Assembly: GCA_041658565.1 (NCBI GenBank)
Contig: JBAZZY010000053.1
Location: forward strand, 1-5,462
DNA length: 5,462 nt
From: Actinomycetota bacterium
GTDB lineage: Bacteria; Actinomycetota; AC-67
Direction: 5' to 3'
The notes under the pieces were generated by a model. It searched no databases. It was not told the DNA's origin and saw nothing but the letters and a program-made list of their open reading frames with translations. Both the position numbers and the translations under genes were made by a program. Shown in pieces: positions 1 through 5,107 of this stretch. Each line of letters starts with the position of its first letter. The first letter of the stretch is position 1.

Positions 1-1
1 G

Positions 2-466
2 CGCGGTACTGCAAATGCGCTGGTCTTGGACGACGGTGGTGTCAACGGCTGCACGGCCCCAGGAGACGCCACGAACGGACTCAAGGTCAATGTGACCACT
101 GCCGCCCTCCCCCCCGGCGCGGCTCTCGACGCGACCCTGCTGAGCATGTACGCGGGCAGCGCCCAATACCGATCAGCAGCCCTTGAAGCGGTCGGCTCAG
201 TGAAGGCCACGGCGGGCATGCTCAACAGCTTCGGCGTGTACAACTCGGGTCTGGTCAAGTGCTACCTGCAGATCCACAACCTCGCAGCCGCGCCCGTGCT
301 GGGGAACGTCCCGTGGTTCATCGTGGGTGAAGTCGACACAGGCGAGGCCATCACGTGGCCGGAGCACTACCAACTTTCGACCGGCATTCAACTCGCGCTC
401 TCGACGACTCTCGCGACCTACACTTCACCCGGCGCAGTGGGCCAGTACCACGCGTGGAGGGACTGA
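2..466 (+). CDS. 3' part of a small phage structural-type protein, open at the window edge
   Basis: The reading frame is open from position 2, so the TTG at 26 is probably internal and the true start lies upstream. The visible 154 residues end at TGA 464-466. The C-terminal half carries a pattern I associate with small virion proteins encoded near phage tail genes: a VKATAG turn, then YNSG, then a LQIHN strand, then an STGIQLALST strand near the end. This alternation of short beta strands and turns suggests a compact beta-sandwich that could decorate the virion or join the fibre region. The next gene, a tailspike-like protein, starts four bases after the stop, which supports a structural role. 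The function is inferred from pattern and position. No catalytic motif, signal peptide or membrane segment is visible. Confidence 0.75.
   Translation, partial: RGTANALVLDDGGVNGCTAPGDATNGLKVNVTTAALPPGAALDATLLSMYAGSAQYRSAALEAVGSVKATAGMLNSFGVYNSGLVKCYLQIHNLAAAPVLGNVPWFIVGEVDTGEAITWPEHYQLSTGIQLALSTTLATYTSPGAVGQYHAWRD
456..461 (+). promoter_or_regulatory. Shine-Dalgarno site GGAGGG for the tailspike-like gene
   Basis: GGAGGG lies inside the last codons of the upstream gene and ends 8 bases before the ATG at 470. It is a strong site at good spacing and fixes the start of the large downstream gene. Confidence 0.75.
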
Positions 467-469
467 GCC

Positions 470-2638
470 ATGACTACACGATTTGGTGGTAAGCCCGGGA
501 TCGTCACTGCGTCTTCGGCCGTTGATGCAGCAGCCGACGCCCTCAAGATTGGAGCCCGCTTCGGCTCCGTCGTGCTCGCGCCGCTGACTCCTGCGGGGGT
601 GGCGGGTGGCGCTATCGATGACTGGGCGCGGTGGGTAGCCGTCGCGAACGTGTGCGACGCGAACGGCTGGAAACTGCGAGGGGCAAAAGGCTCGTGGTAC
701 TGCCTGTCCAAGCAGGTGACTCCGCACTCGATCGATTTCGAGTTTGAGCCGGGATGCACGCTGTATTACGACCTTCGGCCGATCGGCAACGCGAATGAGG
801 ACGGATCGATCTTCTGGCACGTGATCATCGGGTCGCTTGCGGTATCGTCGTATCTGGCTGCTGCTGCTGCGGAGGGCCAGTCCTACATCGACGTGTTGGA
901 CCCGTCTGGCTGCTCCGTTGGTGGCACAATCATCCTGGAATCCCCGTCGCGTATTCACTCTTTCCTGGTGCGCTCTCGGACTGACGTGGTGCTGGGTGAC
1001 GCGCAGCTTTCCGCGTTCGTTGCGACCGGGGCTACGCTCGGCAACTCCGACGTGTGGAAATACTACTACAACGTCACCAAGCCTGCCGCCGTTCCGGTGA
1101 TTGACTTCTACAGCGACTCGGCGAAGACCGTCCACGTCGCCACAGGAACGCGCGCCGACGACGCGGGCGGGGTCATCAACTGCGCGGCGGTTGGTGGTTC
1201 TGGCTTCACTCCCAGCATCACGATCGCAGCAACGGTGGTGCCCGACTCTGGCGCGAACAATATCGCGATCGTCGCTGGCAGGATCGGCATCGATGCCGCG
1301 CTAGCGCAACCGTTCGCGGCAACGGGCGGAACGAACCCCGTAACGGACTCGCGCATCTACTGTCCCACCGATGCGCAGGTCGCGCGAAAGATCCGAATCG
1401 AGGGCAACGGCTGCAAGGTGCTACCCAACTCGGCAGGCGGCGGTCGCGCTGACAAGATCGTCGAGCTTGCATATTCTTGGGACTGCTGCGTTTCTGGGTT
1501 CAACGTGGACGGCTCGGGGGTCACGCTGCTCGGGTGCTCGTTCGATCTTGGTGGCGTGCGAAACCGATACGAGCGCATGGTGTACGACGGACACGACGTG
1601 TCAGGGGCCGGGCTCACGCTGGAGGGCCAGCGCGGAAGCGAGATCGTCAAGTCGCAATCCGATCACTGCGTCAGCGCAAACATCTTCCTTCTGTGCTCAG
1701 ACCACTGCAAGGTGGAGGCGCTTGTCAACGGAGGCGTCAACGGGCTCATGACTTCGGTCGTAAACGCGGCGGACATATACGGGTGTTCGCGCAATCGAGT
1801 TACGCTCAACGCGACCGGGTGCAGCCAATCGGCTGTACTGTTGCGCGACGGAGCTAGGCTCAATGACATCGATTGCAACTGCGACTCCTGTTACAACGGA
1901 GTTTGGATCACTACGAGCGCAGCGAAGGCAAAGGACAACACCATAACGGCACGCTCCAACGTCGGCAACTTCCACACGATCAAGATCGACGCAGGGATCA
2001 AGGGAACTGTCATCAAGCTGTGCGAATCCAACGGCGCTACTGACTACTCCATGGACATCTCGGATGAGATTTCGTTGCAGCGCGTGGTTGGGAATGATCC
2101 ATACGGGATCCACTTGCTCGCAGGGGCGTACAACGCAGAGATCGGCGGCGCGATCATCCACGACGGATCGCCGTGCATCCAAGTTGACGCGGGTGTGCGG
2201 GCACACATCACAGGGAGCAACCTCACGGGCCGAAATGCCTGCGTTTACATTCCTGGCGCGGGATCTGTGGTGCTGATCGACAGCACGAAATGCGCGGAGG
2301 TCGCGGGCGGCGGCATCGGCGTCTACCTCGCAGGGGCCACAAGCACGGTGCGACTTGGCTACGGTTACGACGGTTCTGCGTGTACGAACCGTTTCGCCAA
2401 CGGCGGCTACGCTTCGCGCGGGAACGTCACCTTCGGGTCCGATGCGGCTGTCGATGTGACGTGGCCTGACATCAACGGGGATTCTGGGACGGGCGTTGGA
2501 GACAGAGTGATCCTGACACTCGTGGCAGCAAGCGGGACCCCCACCCGCCCACCACTGTGCGTCATCACGCACAAAACCAAGTTCACCCTGACGCCGGTCG
2601 CGGGGGATCGCTCGACGTACTCCTACGAAATCGTCTGA
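470..2638 (+). CDS. Parallel beta-helix tailspike or tail-fibre-like protein, cysteine-rich
   Basis: This 722-residue protein probably sits at the phage tail tip and contacts or degrades a host surface glycan. Residues about 48-100 resemble, in degenerate form, the start of pectate-lyase-type beta-helices: an acidic IDDW segment, an Ala-rich helix, then a GSWYCLS strand. Residues about 304-640 have the short, repetitive Gly/Asn/Asp-rich rungs of a right-handed beta-helix, such as RNRVTLN and DNTITARSN. Residues about 665-722 look like a separate beta-rich cap. Residues about 130-300 are less regular and may be an inserted domain. There are 24 cysteines, including Cys339-Cys340 and Cys469, 471 and 474, which is high for a protein folded in the cytoplasm. 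No signal peptide is visible. Catalytic residues cannot be assigned by eye, so lyase, hydrolase or pure adhesin all remain possible. Confidence 0.75.
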   Translation: MTTRFGGKPGIVTASSAVDAAADALKIGARFGSVVLAPLTPAGVAGGAIDDWARWVAVANVCDANGWKLRGAKGSWYCLSKQVTPHSIDFEFEPGCTLYYDLRPIGNANEDGSIFWHVIIGSLAVSSYLAAAAAEGQSYIDVLDPSGCSVGGTIILESPSRIHSFLVRSRTDVVLGDAQLSAFVATGATLGNSDVWKYYYNVTKPAAVPVIDFYSDSAKTVHVATGTRADDAGGVINCAAVGGSGFTPSITIAATVVPDSGANNIAIVAGRIGIDAALAQPFAATGGTNPVTDSRIYCPTDAQVARKIRIEGNGCKVLPNSAGGGRADKIVELAYSWDCCVSGFNVDGSGVTLLGCSFDLGGVRNRYERMVYDGHDVSGAGLTLEGQRGSEIVKSQSDHCVSANIFLLCSDHCKVEALVNGGVNGLMTSVVNAADIYGCSRNRVTLNATGCSQSAVLLRDGARLNDIDCNCDSCYNGVWITTSAAKAKDNTITARSNVGNFHTIKIDAGIKGTVIKLCESNGATDYSMDISDEISLQRVVGNDPYGIHLLAGAYNAEIGGAIIHDGSPCIQVDAGVRAHITGSNLTGRNACVYIPGAGSVVLIDSTKCAEVAGGGIGVYLAGATSTVRLGYGYDGSACTNRFANGGYASRGNVTFGSDAAVDVTWPDINGDSGTGVGDRVILTLVAASGTPTRPPLCVITHKTKFTLTPVAGDRSTYSYEIV

Positions 2639-2645
2639 CCCCCAC

Positions 2646-2661
2646 GCCCGGCGCATCGGGC
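2646..2661 (+). other. Small hairpin abutting the ribosome binding site of the holin-like gene
   Basis: GCCCG (2646-2650) can pair with CGGGC (2657-2661) around a 6-base loop. It lies in the 37-base gap between the tailspike-like and holin-like genes, directly before the AGGAG site. No T tract follows, so it does not look like a rho-independent terminator. An effect on translation or mRNA processing is possible but unproven. Confidence 0.3.
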
Positions 2662-2666
2662 AGGAG
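2662..2666 (+). promoter_or_regulatory. Shine-Dalgarno site AGGAG for the holin-like gene
   Basis: AGGAG ends 9 bases before the ATG at 2676 and supports that start. Confidence 0.7.
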
Positions 2667-2675
2667 ATAGAAGAA

Positions 2676-3041
2676 ATGAACATCACCCCTCTCATTGGCC
2701 CCCTCGCAGACATGCTCAAATCGAAGAAAGCGATCGCGCTCGCCCTGAGCCTGACCGTCGTCGGCGTGCTCTGCTACCTCGGCAAGGTCCAGGAAGCGCA
2801 GCTACTCGACTTCGCAAAATGGCTCATCGCGGCCTACCTCGCAGCCGAGGGCGTTGCGAAGATCGGCAGCACGACGAGCAGTGACACGCCAGCGAAGCCT
2901 GCTGACGCCCTCCCCGTCCGTCCCCCGTCCGACGAAACGATCGCGGCGCTCGCCGCCGTAGCGCTCGGCGAGGGCAGGCCGCTCACGCGCAAGGAACCTC
3001 TCCCGCCCACGATCATCCGCGACACCACGCCCGAGGCATGA
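2676..3041 (+). CDS. Small phage membrane protein, putative holin
   Basis: The 121-residue protein has a short N-terminus with a KSKK basic patch at residues 15-18, then a clear hydrophobic segment at about 19-36. A second, more amphipathic helix follows at about 42-62, carrying Asp45, Lys48 and Glu58. Residues 65-121 are hydrophilic and rich in Pro, Ala and charge. A membrane helix followed by a weaker helix, encoded right after the tail spike, is common among phage proteins annotated as holins or holin-like. A holin would form the inner-membrane hole that triggers lysis. The long polar tail is more than most minimal holins carry, and no family signature is certain. It could instead be a membrane protein of unknown role. 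A good AGGAG site supports the ATG, and the next gene starts 1 base after the stop. Confidence 0.65.
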   Translation: MNITPLIGPLADMLKSKKAIALALSLTVVGVLCYLGKVQEAQLLDFAKWLIAAYLAAEGVAKIGSTTSSDTPAKPADALPVRPPSDETIAALAAVALGEGRPLTRKEPLPPTIIRDTTPEA

Positions 3042-3042
3042 C

Positions 3043-3597
3043 ATGGAGCGACCCGACGACTGTCCAGACCCCTCCGGAAACGGGGGAGGTTGCGATGCGT
3101 TGCAGCGCCACACCGCAGAGCACGGGCGCTTCTTGCAACGGCTCAGCAACGTCGAGATCTCGCTGGCGACAATGCGGATCGTCACCGACGCCACCCGCGA
3201 AGACTCACGCGCAATCCGCGCAGTCGTCTGCGGTCCGGCCAATGAGGCGCTCGCGAAGTACGCCAGTGACCACCCGCCGGAGTTGCTCGACGTGGACGAC
3301 GGTGAACCGATACCCACATCGACGGCGATCCAGGTTCCGCACCTTGGGCTCGTCAAGATACGCCGCGAGCAACGCAGAGCCGTGGACGCTGAGAAGGCGC
3401 GCGACGAGGCAGACATGGCCCGCGTAAGGCTCGAGGGCGCAAAGCTACGAGCCGAGGAACGCGCCGCAGAACTCGCAGACCGCAAGGCTGCAGACGACAA
3501 GCGCCACGCGCGGATCGTTGCTGCGTTGGCGGCGATCTCCGCTGTCGCCGTAGCCGTCGCAGGCGCGCTCGCGCTACTCGGAAAGTTCGTGCACTGA
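3043..3597 (+). CDS. Coiled-coil protein with C-terminal membrane anchor
   Basis: This 184-residue protein has three parts. Residues 1-100 are soluble, with Cys7, Cys17 and Cys63 and a Gly-rich patch at 11-16. Residues about 105-157 form a long helix rich in Arg, Ala, Glu and Lys, very likely a coiled coil. Residues about 158-180 form one strongly hydrophobic helix, followed by the short tail KFVH. This is a tail-anchored layout with the coiled coil probably in the cytoplasm. That is opposite to a classical i-spanin, whose membrane helix is N-terminal, so I do not call it a spanin. GAGG at 3033-3036 supports the ATG. The gene begins 1 base after the holin-like gene and its TGA shares a base with the next ATG, so it probably belongs to the same lysis or membrane unit. 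I do not recognise the family. Confidence 0.7.
   Translation: MERPDDCPDPSGNGGGCDALQRHTAEHGRFLQRLSNVEISLATMRIVTDATREDSRAIRAVVCGPANEALAKYASDHPPELLDVDDGEPIPTSTAIQVPHLGLVKIRREQRRAVDAEKARDEADMARVRLEGAKLRAEERAAELADRKAADDKRHARIVAALAAISAVAVAVAGALALLGKFVH
3071..3086 (+). other. GNRA-tetraloop hairpin inside the start of the coiled-coil gene
   Basis: CCTCCG (3071-3076) can pair with CGGGGG (3081-3086) around a GAAA loop, giving 6 pairs with one U-G wobble. In an alternative pairing CCTCC (3071-3075) covers GGAGG (3085-3089), a perfect Shine-Dalgarno sequence. It falls at codons 10-15 of the gene and could affect early translation. It also encodes a Gly-rich patch, so chance is possible. Confidence 0.35.
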
Positions 3598-3689
3598 TGC
3601 ACAACCTCGGCTGCTATCTATTCTCCGCGATCCTGCTCGTGCTCTTGGCATGCGCAATGGTCGCCGTTTCCGAAAGGTGGACACTGTGA
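3597..3689 (+). CDS. 30-residue single-span membrane peptide in the lysis region
   Basis: The ATG at 3597 shares its A with the TGA of the coiled-coil gene (TGATG), and the frame ends at TGA 3687-3689. The product starts MHNLGCYLFSAILLVLLACA and ends in ERWTL. About residues 7-23 are strongly hydrophobic, so it is probably one membrane helix. Residues 16-19 (LLAC) match a lipobox, but the N-terminus lacks the usual positive charges and a mature product would be only 12 residues, so I favour a membrane peptide. Its last four bases overlap the next gene as GTGA. It fills exactly the space between two better-supported genes, with overlaps at both ends, which argues for a real gene. The ribosome site is weak (GGAAAG at 3580-3585), consistent with coupling to the upstream gene. 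Possible roles include a small holin, antiholin or spanin partner; none can be assigned. Confidence 0.55.
   Translation: MHNLGCYLFSAILLVLLACAMVAVSERWTL
3673..3680 (+). promoter_or_regulatory. Ribosome binding site AAAGGTGG that decides the lipoprotein start
   Basis: AAAGGTGG ends 5 bases before the GTG at 3686. It favours that start over the in-frame ATG at 3650, which would put a basic 12-residue extension in front of the signal peptide. Confidence 0.6.
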
Positions 3690-3937
3690 GAAACCTATTC
3701 CTGACTGTAGCTTTCCTGGCTTCGATCGTAGCCCTTTGGGCTTGCACCAAGGCGCAGGGCGATGCCGCTCTCCGCGTGCTCACCATGAGCGCCGAGCAAT
3801 GCGTCAAGGTCGCACAGGCCAACGGACGCAACGACATCGCCACTTACTGTGGACTCACCGACTCGGCGCTCGACATCCTCACTGCGAGCTTGGCTGACCA
3901 GACCTGCACACTGCCCACCGACGCAGGAGTCGAGTAG
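3686..3937 (+). CDS. Small predicted lipoprotein, possible outer-membrane spanin
   Basis: From the GTG at 3686 the product is 83 residues. It starts with MR, then a hydrophobic stretch of about residues 4-19 that ends in LWAC, a lipobox with Cys20 as the likely lipidated residue. Trp at the -2 position is not typical. The mature part is about 64 residues, mostly helical, with three further cysteines at 39, 55 and 74. The in-frame ATG at 3650 is less likely, because it lies inside the upstream 30-residue gene and spoils the signal peptide. The GTGA overlap with that gene suggests coupled translation. In phages of Gram-negative hosts, small lipoproteins beside holin genes are often o-spanins, which help fuse the two membranes at lysis. 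The three extra cysteines and few prolines are not typical of that class, so this role is a guess. Confidence 0.6.
   Translation: MRNLFLTVAFLASIVALWACTKAQGDAALRVLTMSAEQCVKVAQANGRNDIATYCGLTDSALDILTASLADQTCTLPTDAGVE
3925..3929 (+). promoter_or_regulatory. Shine-Dalgarno site AGGAG that decides a GTG start
   Basis: AGGAG ends 9 bases before the GTG at 3939, which lies one base past the lipoprotein stop. It favours this start over the in-frame ATG at 3849, which would overlap the lipoprotein gene by about 90 bases. Confidence 0.65.
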
Positions 3938-3938
3938 C

Positions 3939-4241
3939 GTGCCTCTCGTTCGCGCACGCACCGGCTTGCCCATCACCGAAGCCGAGCACAAGGTCGACAT
4001 GTGGGACGCGCTCGTTGTGGCGTGCGAGCACGGAGCGTCGATCCGCGCGTGCGGGACTGGCCTCATGATGTGGACCCACGGTCTGACTGGCGCGCAAACG
4101 TCGGTCCCGTTCGAGGGCGCGAACCTGACCGAATGCGTCGAGGCCATGATGAGCGAGAACGCGAGAGCCAAGACCCTGCCTCCGCGTAGCACGCAAGCCA
4201 CGCTGCCCGACAACATCGCGGCGCTGAGGGGGAAGACATGA
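3939..4241 (+). CDS. Small protein of unknown function
   Basis: From the GTG at 3939 the product has 100 residues. I do not recognise it. Residues about 17-35 form a likely helix (DMWDALVVACEHGA), followed by CGTGLMMWTHG at 38-48, a possible strand pair, and a second helix around 62-75 (NLTECVEAMMSENA). The C-terminal 25 residues are polar and probably unstructured. Cysteines occur at 29, 38 and 66. No signal peptide or membrane helix is visible, so it should be cytoplasmic. The start is chosen from AGGAG at good spacing and because it follows the lipoprotein stop by one base. Its stop overlaps the next gene as ATGA, which points to coupled translation with a run of small phage accessory proteins. 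Confidence 0.65.
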   Translation: MPLVRARTGLPITEAEHKVDMWDALVVACEHGASIRACGTGLMMWTHGLTGAQTSVPFEGANLTECVEAMMSENARAKTLPPRSTQATLPDNIAALRGKT

Positions 4242-4531
4242 TCCCCCTCGAAGGCCACGAAGTCGACGCACCCGACGTGTCTGCGCGCCACGAGATGATC
4301 GAGGCGTTCGACCACTTGGGGCCGATCGAGCAGCGGATCCTCGCCACGATGGCAACCCGCGTCGGCGATGGGCAGGCAAGTTACGGACGGTTCCGCGACG
4401 ACGATCCACGTCATGAGCCTGACGAGATGTTCGAGGAAGTGATCGACGCTCTCGTGTACGCGTGCAAGCGGCTCGTGAAGCTCGCCAAGAAATACGCACC
4501 GCGCGACACAACCCCGAGCCCCGCGCCATGA
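4238..4531 (+). CDS. Helical phage protein with MazG-like acidic motif
   Basis: The product has 97 residues. Residues about 45-56 read GQASYGRFRDDD, and residues 63-75 read EMFEEVIDALVYA, giving an acidic cluster of Glu63, Glu66, Glu67 and Asp70 on one helix. A GQ-x-x-YG segment followed by a Glu-Glu-x-x-Asp helix and a basic helix recurs in small phage proteins and recalls one half of the metal site of all-alpha NTP pyrophosphohydrolases of the MazG type. Only one such acidic helix is visible and the protein is short, so catalysis is doubtful; if real, it would clean up or adjust nucleotide pools. The likeness is from memory, not from a search. GAGGGGG at 4226-4232 gives a strong ribosome site, and both ends overlap neighbours as ATGA. 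Confidence 0.65.
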   Translation: MIPLEGHEVDAPDVSARHEMIEAFDHLGPIEQRILATMATRVGDGQASYGRFRDDDPRHEPDEMFEEVIDALVYACKRLVKLAKKYAPRDTTPSPAP

Positions 4532-4680
4532 TGACCCGCGAGATCCTTCTGGCCGCAGAAAGTGACGCCTTGTGTCGCTTGGCGCGGTCGCTGGGTATCG
4601 CGGCACCGGAGACAATCGAGCGCGCGAAACTGGTCACGAAGATTCGGGCGGCGATGAAGCGACAACGACGGGTGAGGTGA
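4528..4680 (+). CDS. 50-residue basic protein with SAP/HeH-like fold
   Basis: Two adjacent ATG codons (4528 and 4531) begin the frame; the first overlaps the upstream stop as ATGA and I choose it. A longer start at 4462 would lie inside the previous gene. Residues about 12-43 show a helix (SDALCRLARSLGI), a short extended part, then a second helix (RAKLVTKIRAAM). This spacing, with Leu-Gly-Ile before the extended part and Lys-Leu-Val-x-x-Ile after it, resembles SAP or HeH helix-extension-helix modules. Those often bind DNA or RNA and occur as tiny proteins in phages. The C-terminus KRQRRVR is strongly basic and fits nucleic-acid binding. No clear ribosome site precedes it, so it probably depends on translation of the upstream gene. 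The call rests on pattern only. Confidence 0.6.
   Translation: MMTREILLAAESDALCRLARSLGIAAPETIERAKLVTKIRAAMKRQRRVR
4674..4677 (+). promoter_or_regulatory. Shine-Dalgarno site GAGG for the metallopeptidase-like gene
   Basis: GAGG sits in the last codons of the 50-residue gene and ends 7 bases before the ATG at 4685. It supports that start. Confidence 0.6.
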
Positions 4681-4684
4681 ATCA

Positions 4685-5107
4685 ATGCCGACCACGTGGA
4701 AGATGCTTCGGTGGACTACGCTGCACATTCCCACGTGCCGCCCACTGCCCGTGTTCCTAGCCTCCGATGAGCATGAGCCCGCGCTGGCGAAAGACCATCC
4801 AACGGGCGGCGAGACGGGCGGGCTGTTGTGCTTCGGCTCGTGGCGCTTGCTCGTATGGGCAGGACTGCCGCGCAAGGACTACGCGCGAATCATCATCCAC
4901 GAGATCGTGCATTCGATTCTCAGCGACGTGCCCAGACGCACGCTCAACAACGGAACCGAGGAAAGCGTCGCGATGGCGCTCGACGCGTCTGTGCCTTCGG
5001 TGCTCGCCCGATGGGGCTGGACGCTGCCGGAGCTCCCGGACGGTTGGAGATCGCTCGCTGCGCATGCGCGACACCAGCGCTACGGCCGAAAGCAGAGGGA
5101 AGAATGA
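4685..5107 (+). CDS. Small HExxH zinc metallopeptidase-like protein
   Basis: The product has 140 residues. Residues 69-79 read IIIHEIVHSIL, a hydrophobic helix carrying the zinc-binding HExxH motif (His72, Glu73, His76). About 16 residues later comes TEESVAMALD at 91-100, where Glu92 or Glu93 could be the third zinc ligand, as in gluzincin-type families such as ImmA/IrrE-like peptidases. A strand pair at about 45-60 (GGLLCFGSWRLLVWAG) precedes the active helix. The tail at 126-140 is basic. There is no signal peptide or membrane helix, so a cytoplasmic role is likely, perhaps cutting a phage or host regulator. It is smaller than most ImmA-type proteins and lacks an adjoining repressor gene, so the family is open. 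It could be a catalytically dead relative. It overlaps the next gene as ATGA. Confidence 0.7.
   Translation: MPTTWKMLRWTTLHIPTCRPLPVFLASDEHEPALAKDHPTGGETGGLLCFGSWRLLVWAGLPRKDYARIIIHEIVHSILSDVPRRTLNNGTEESVAMALDASVPSVLARWGWTLPELPDGWRSLAAHARHQRYGRKQREE

Noticed and set aside
855..869. GCTGCTGCTGCTGC triplet run
   Set aside because: A short codon run that encodes alanines in the tailspike-like protein; no sign of a functional repeat.
425..1135. Open frame of 236 codons on the - strand
   Set aside because: Arg- and Val-rich shadow of the tailspike-like gene with no recognisable domain.
2532..2548. GCGGG/CCCGC inverted repeat with a 7-base loop
   Set aside because: It lies inside the tailspike-like coding region and no T tract follows, so it is not a terminator.
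1697..2719. Long open frame on the - strand (340 codons) opposite the tailspike-like gene
   Set aside because: The product is rich in Arg, Val and Ala with no domain pattern, it lies antisense to a well-supported gene, and such shadows are expected in high-GC coding DNA.
3095..3427. Out-of-frame ORF inside the coiled-coil gene preceded by GGAGG
   Set aside because: The product is rich in Ser, Arg and Thr and looks like a shadow; its ribosome site can be hidden by a hairpin. Kept as a finding, not as a gene.
3043..3597. Coiled-coil protein as an i-spanin
   Set aside because: The membrane helix is at the C-terminus and the coiled coil precedes it, the reverse of known i-spanin topology.
3695..4615. 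Long open frame on the - strand (306 codons) across three small + strand genes
   Set aside because: The + strand genes have good ribosome sites and overlapping junctions; the - strand product is low in coherent structure and looks like a GC shadow.
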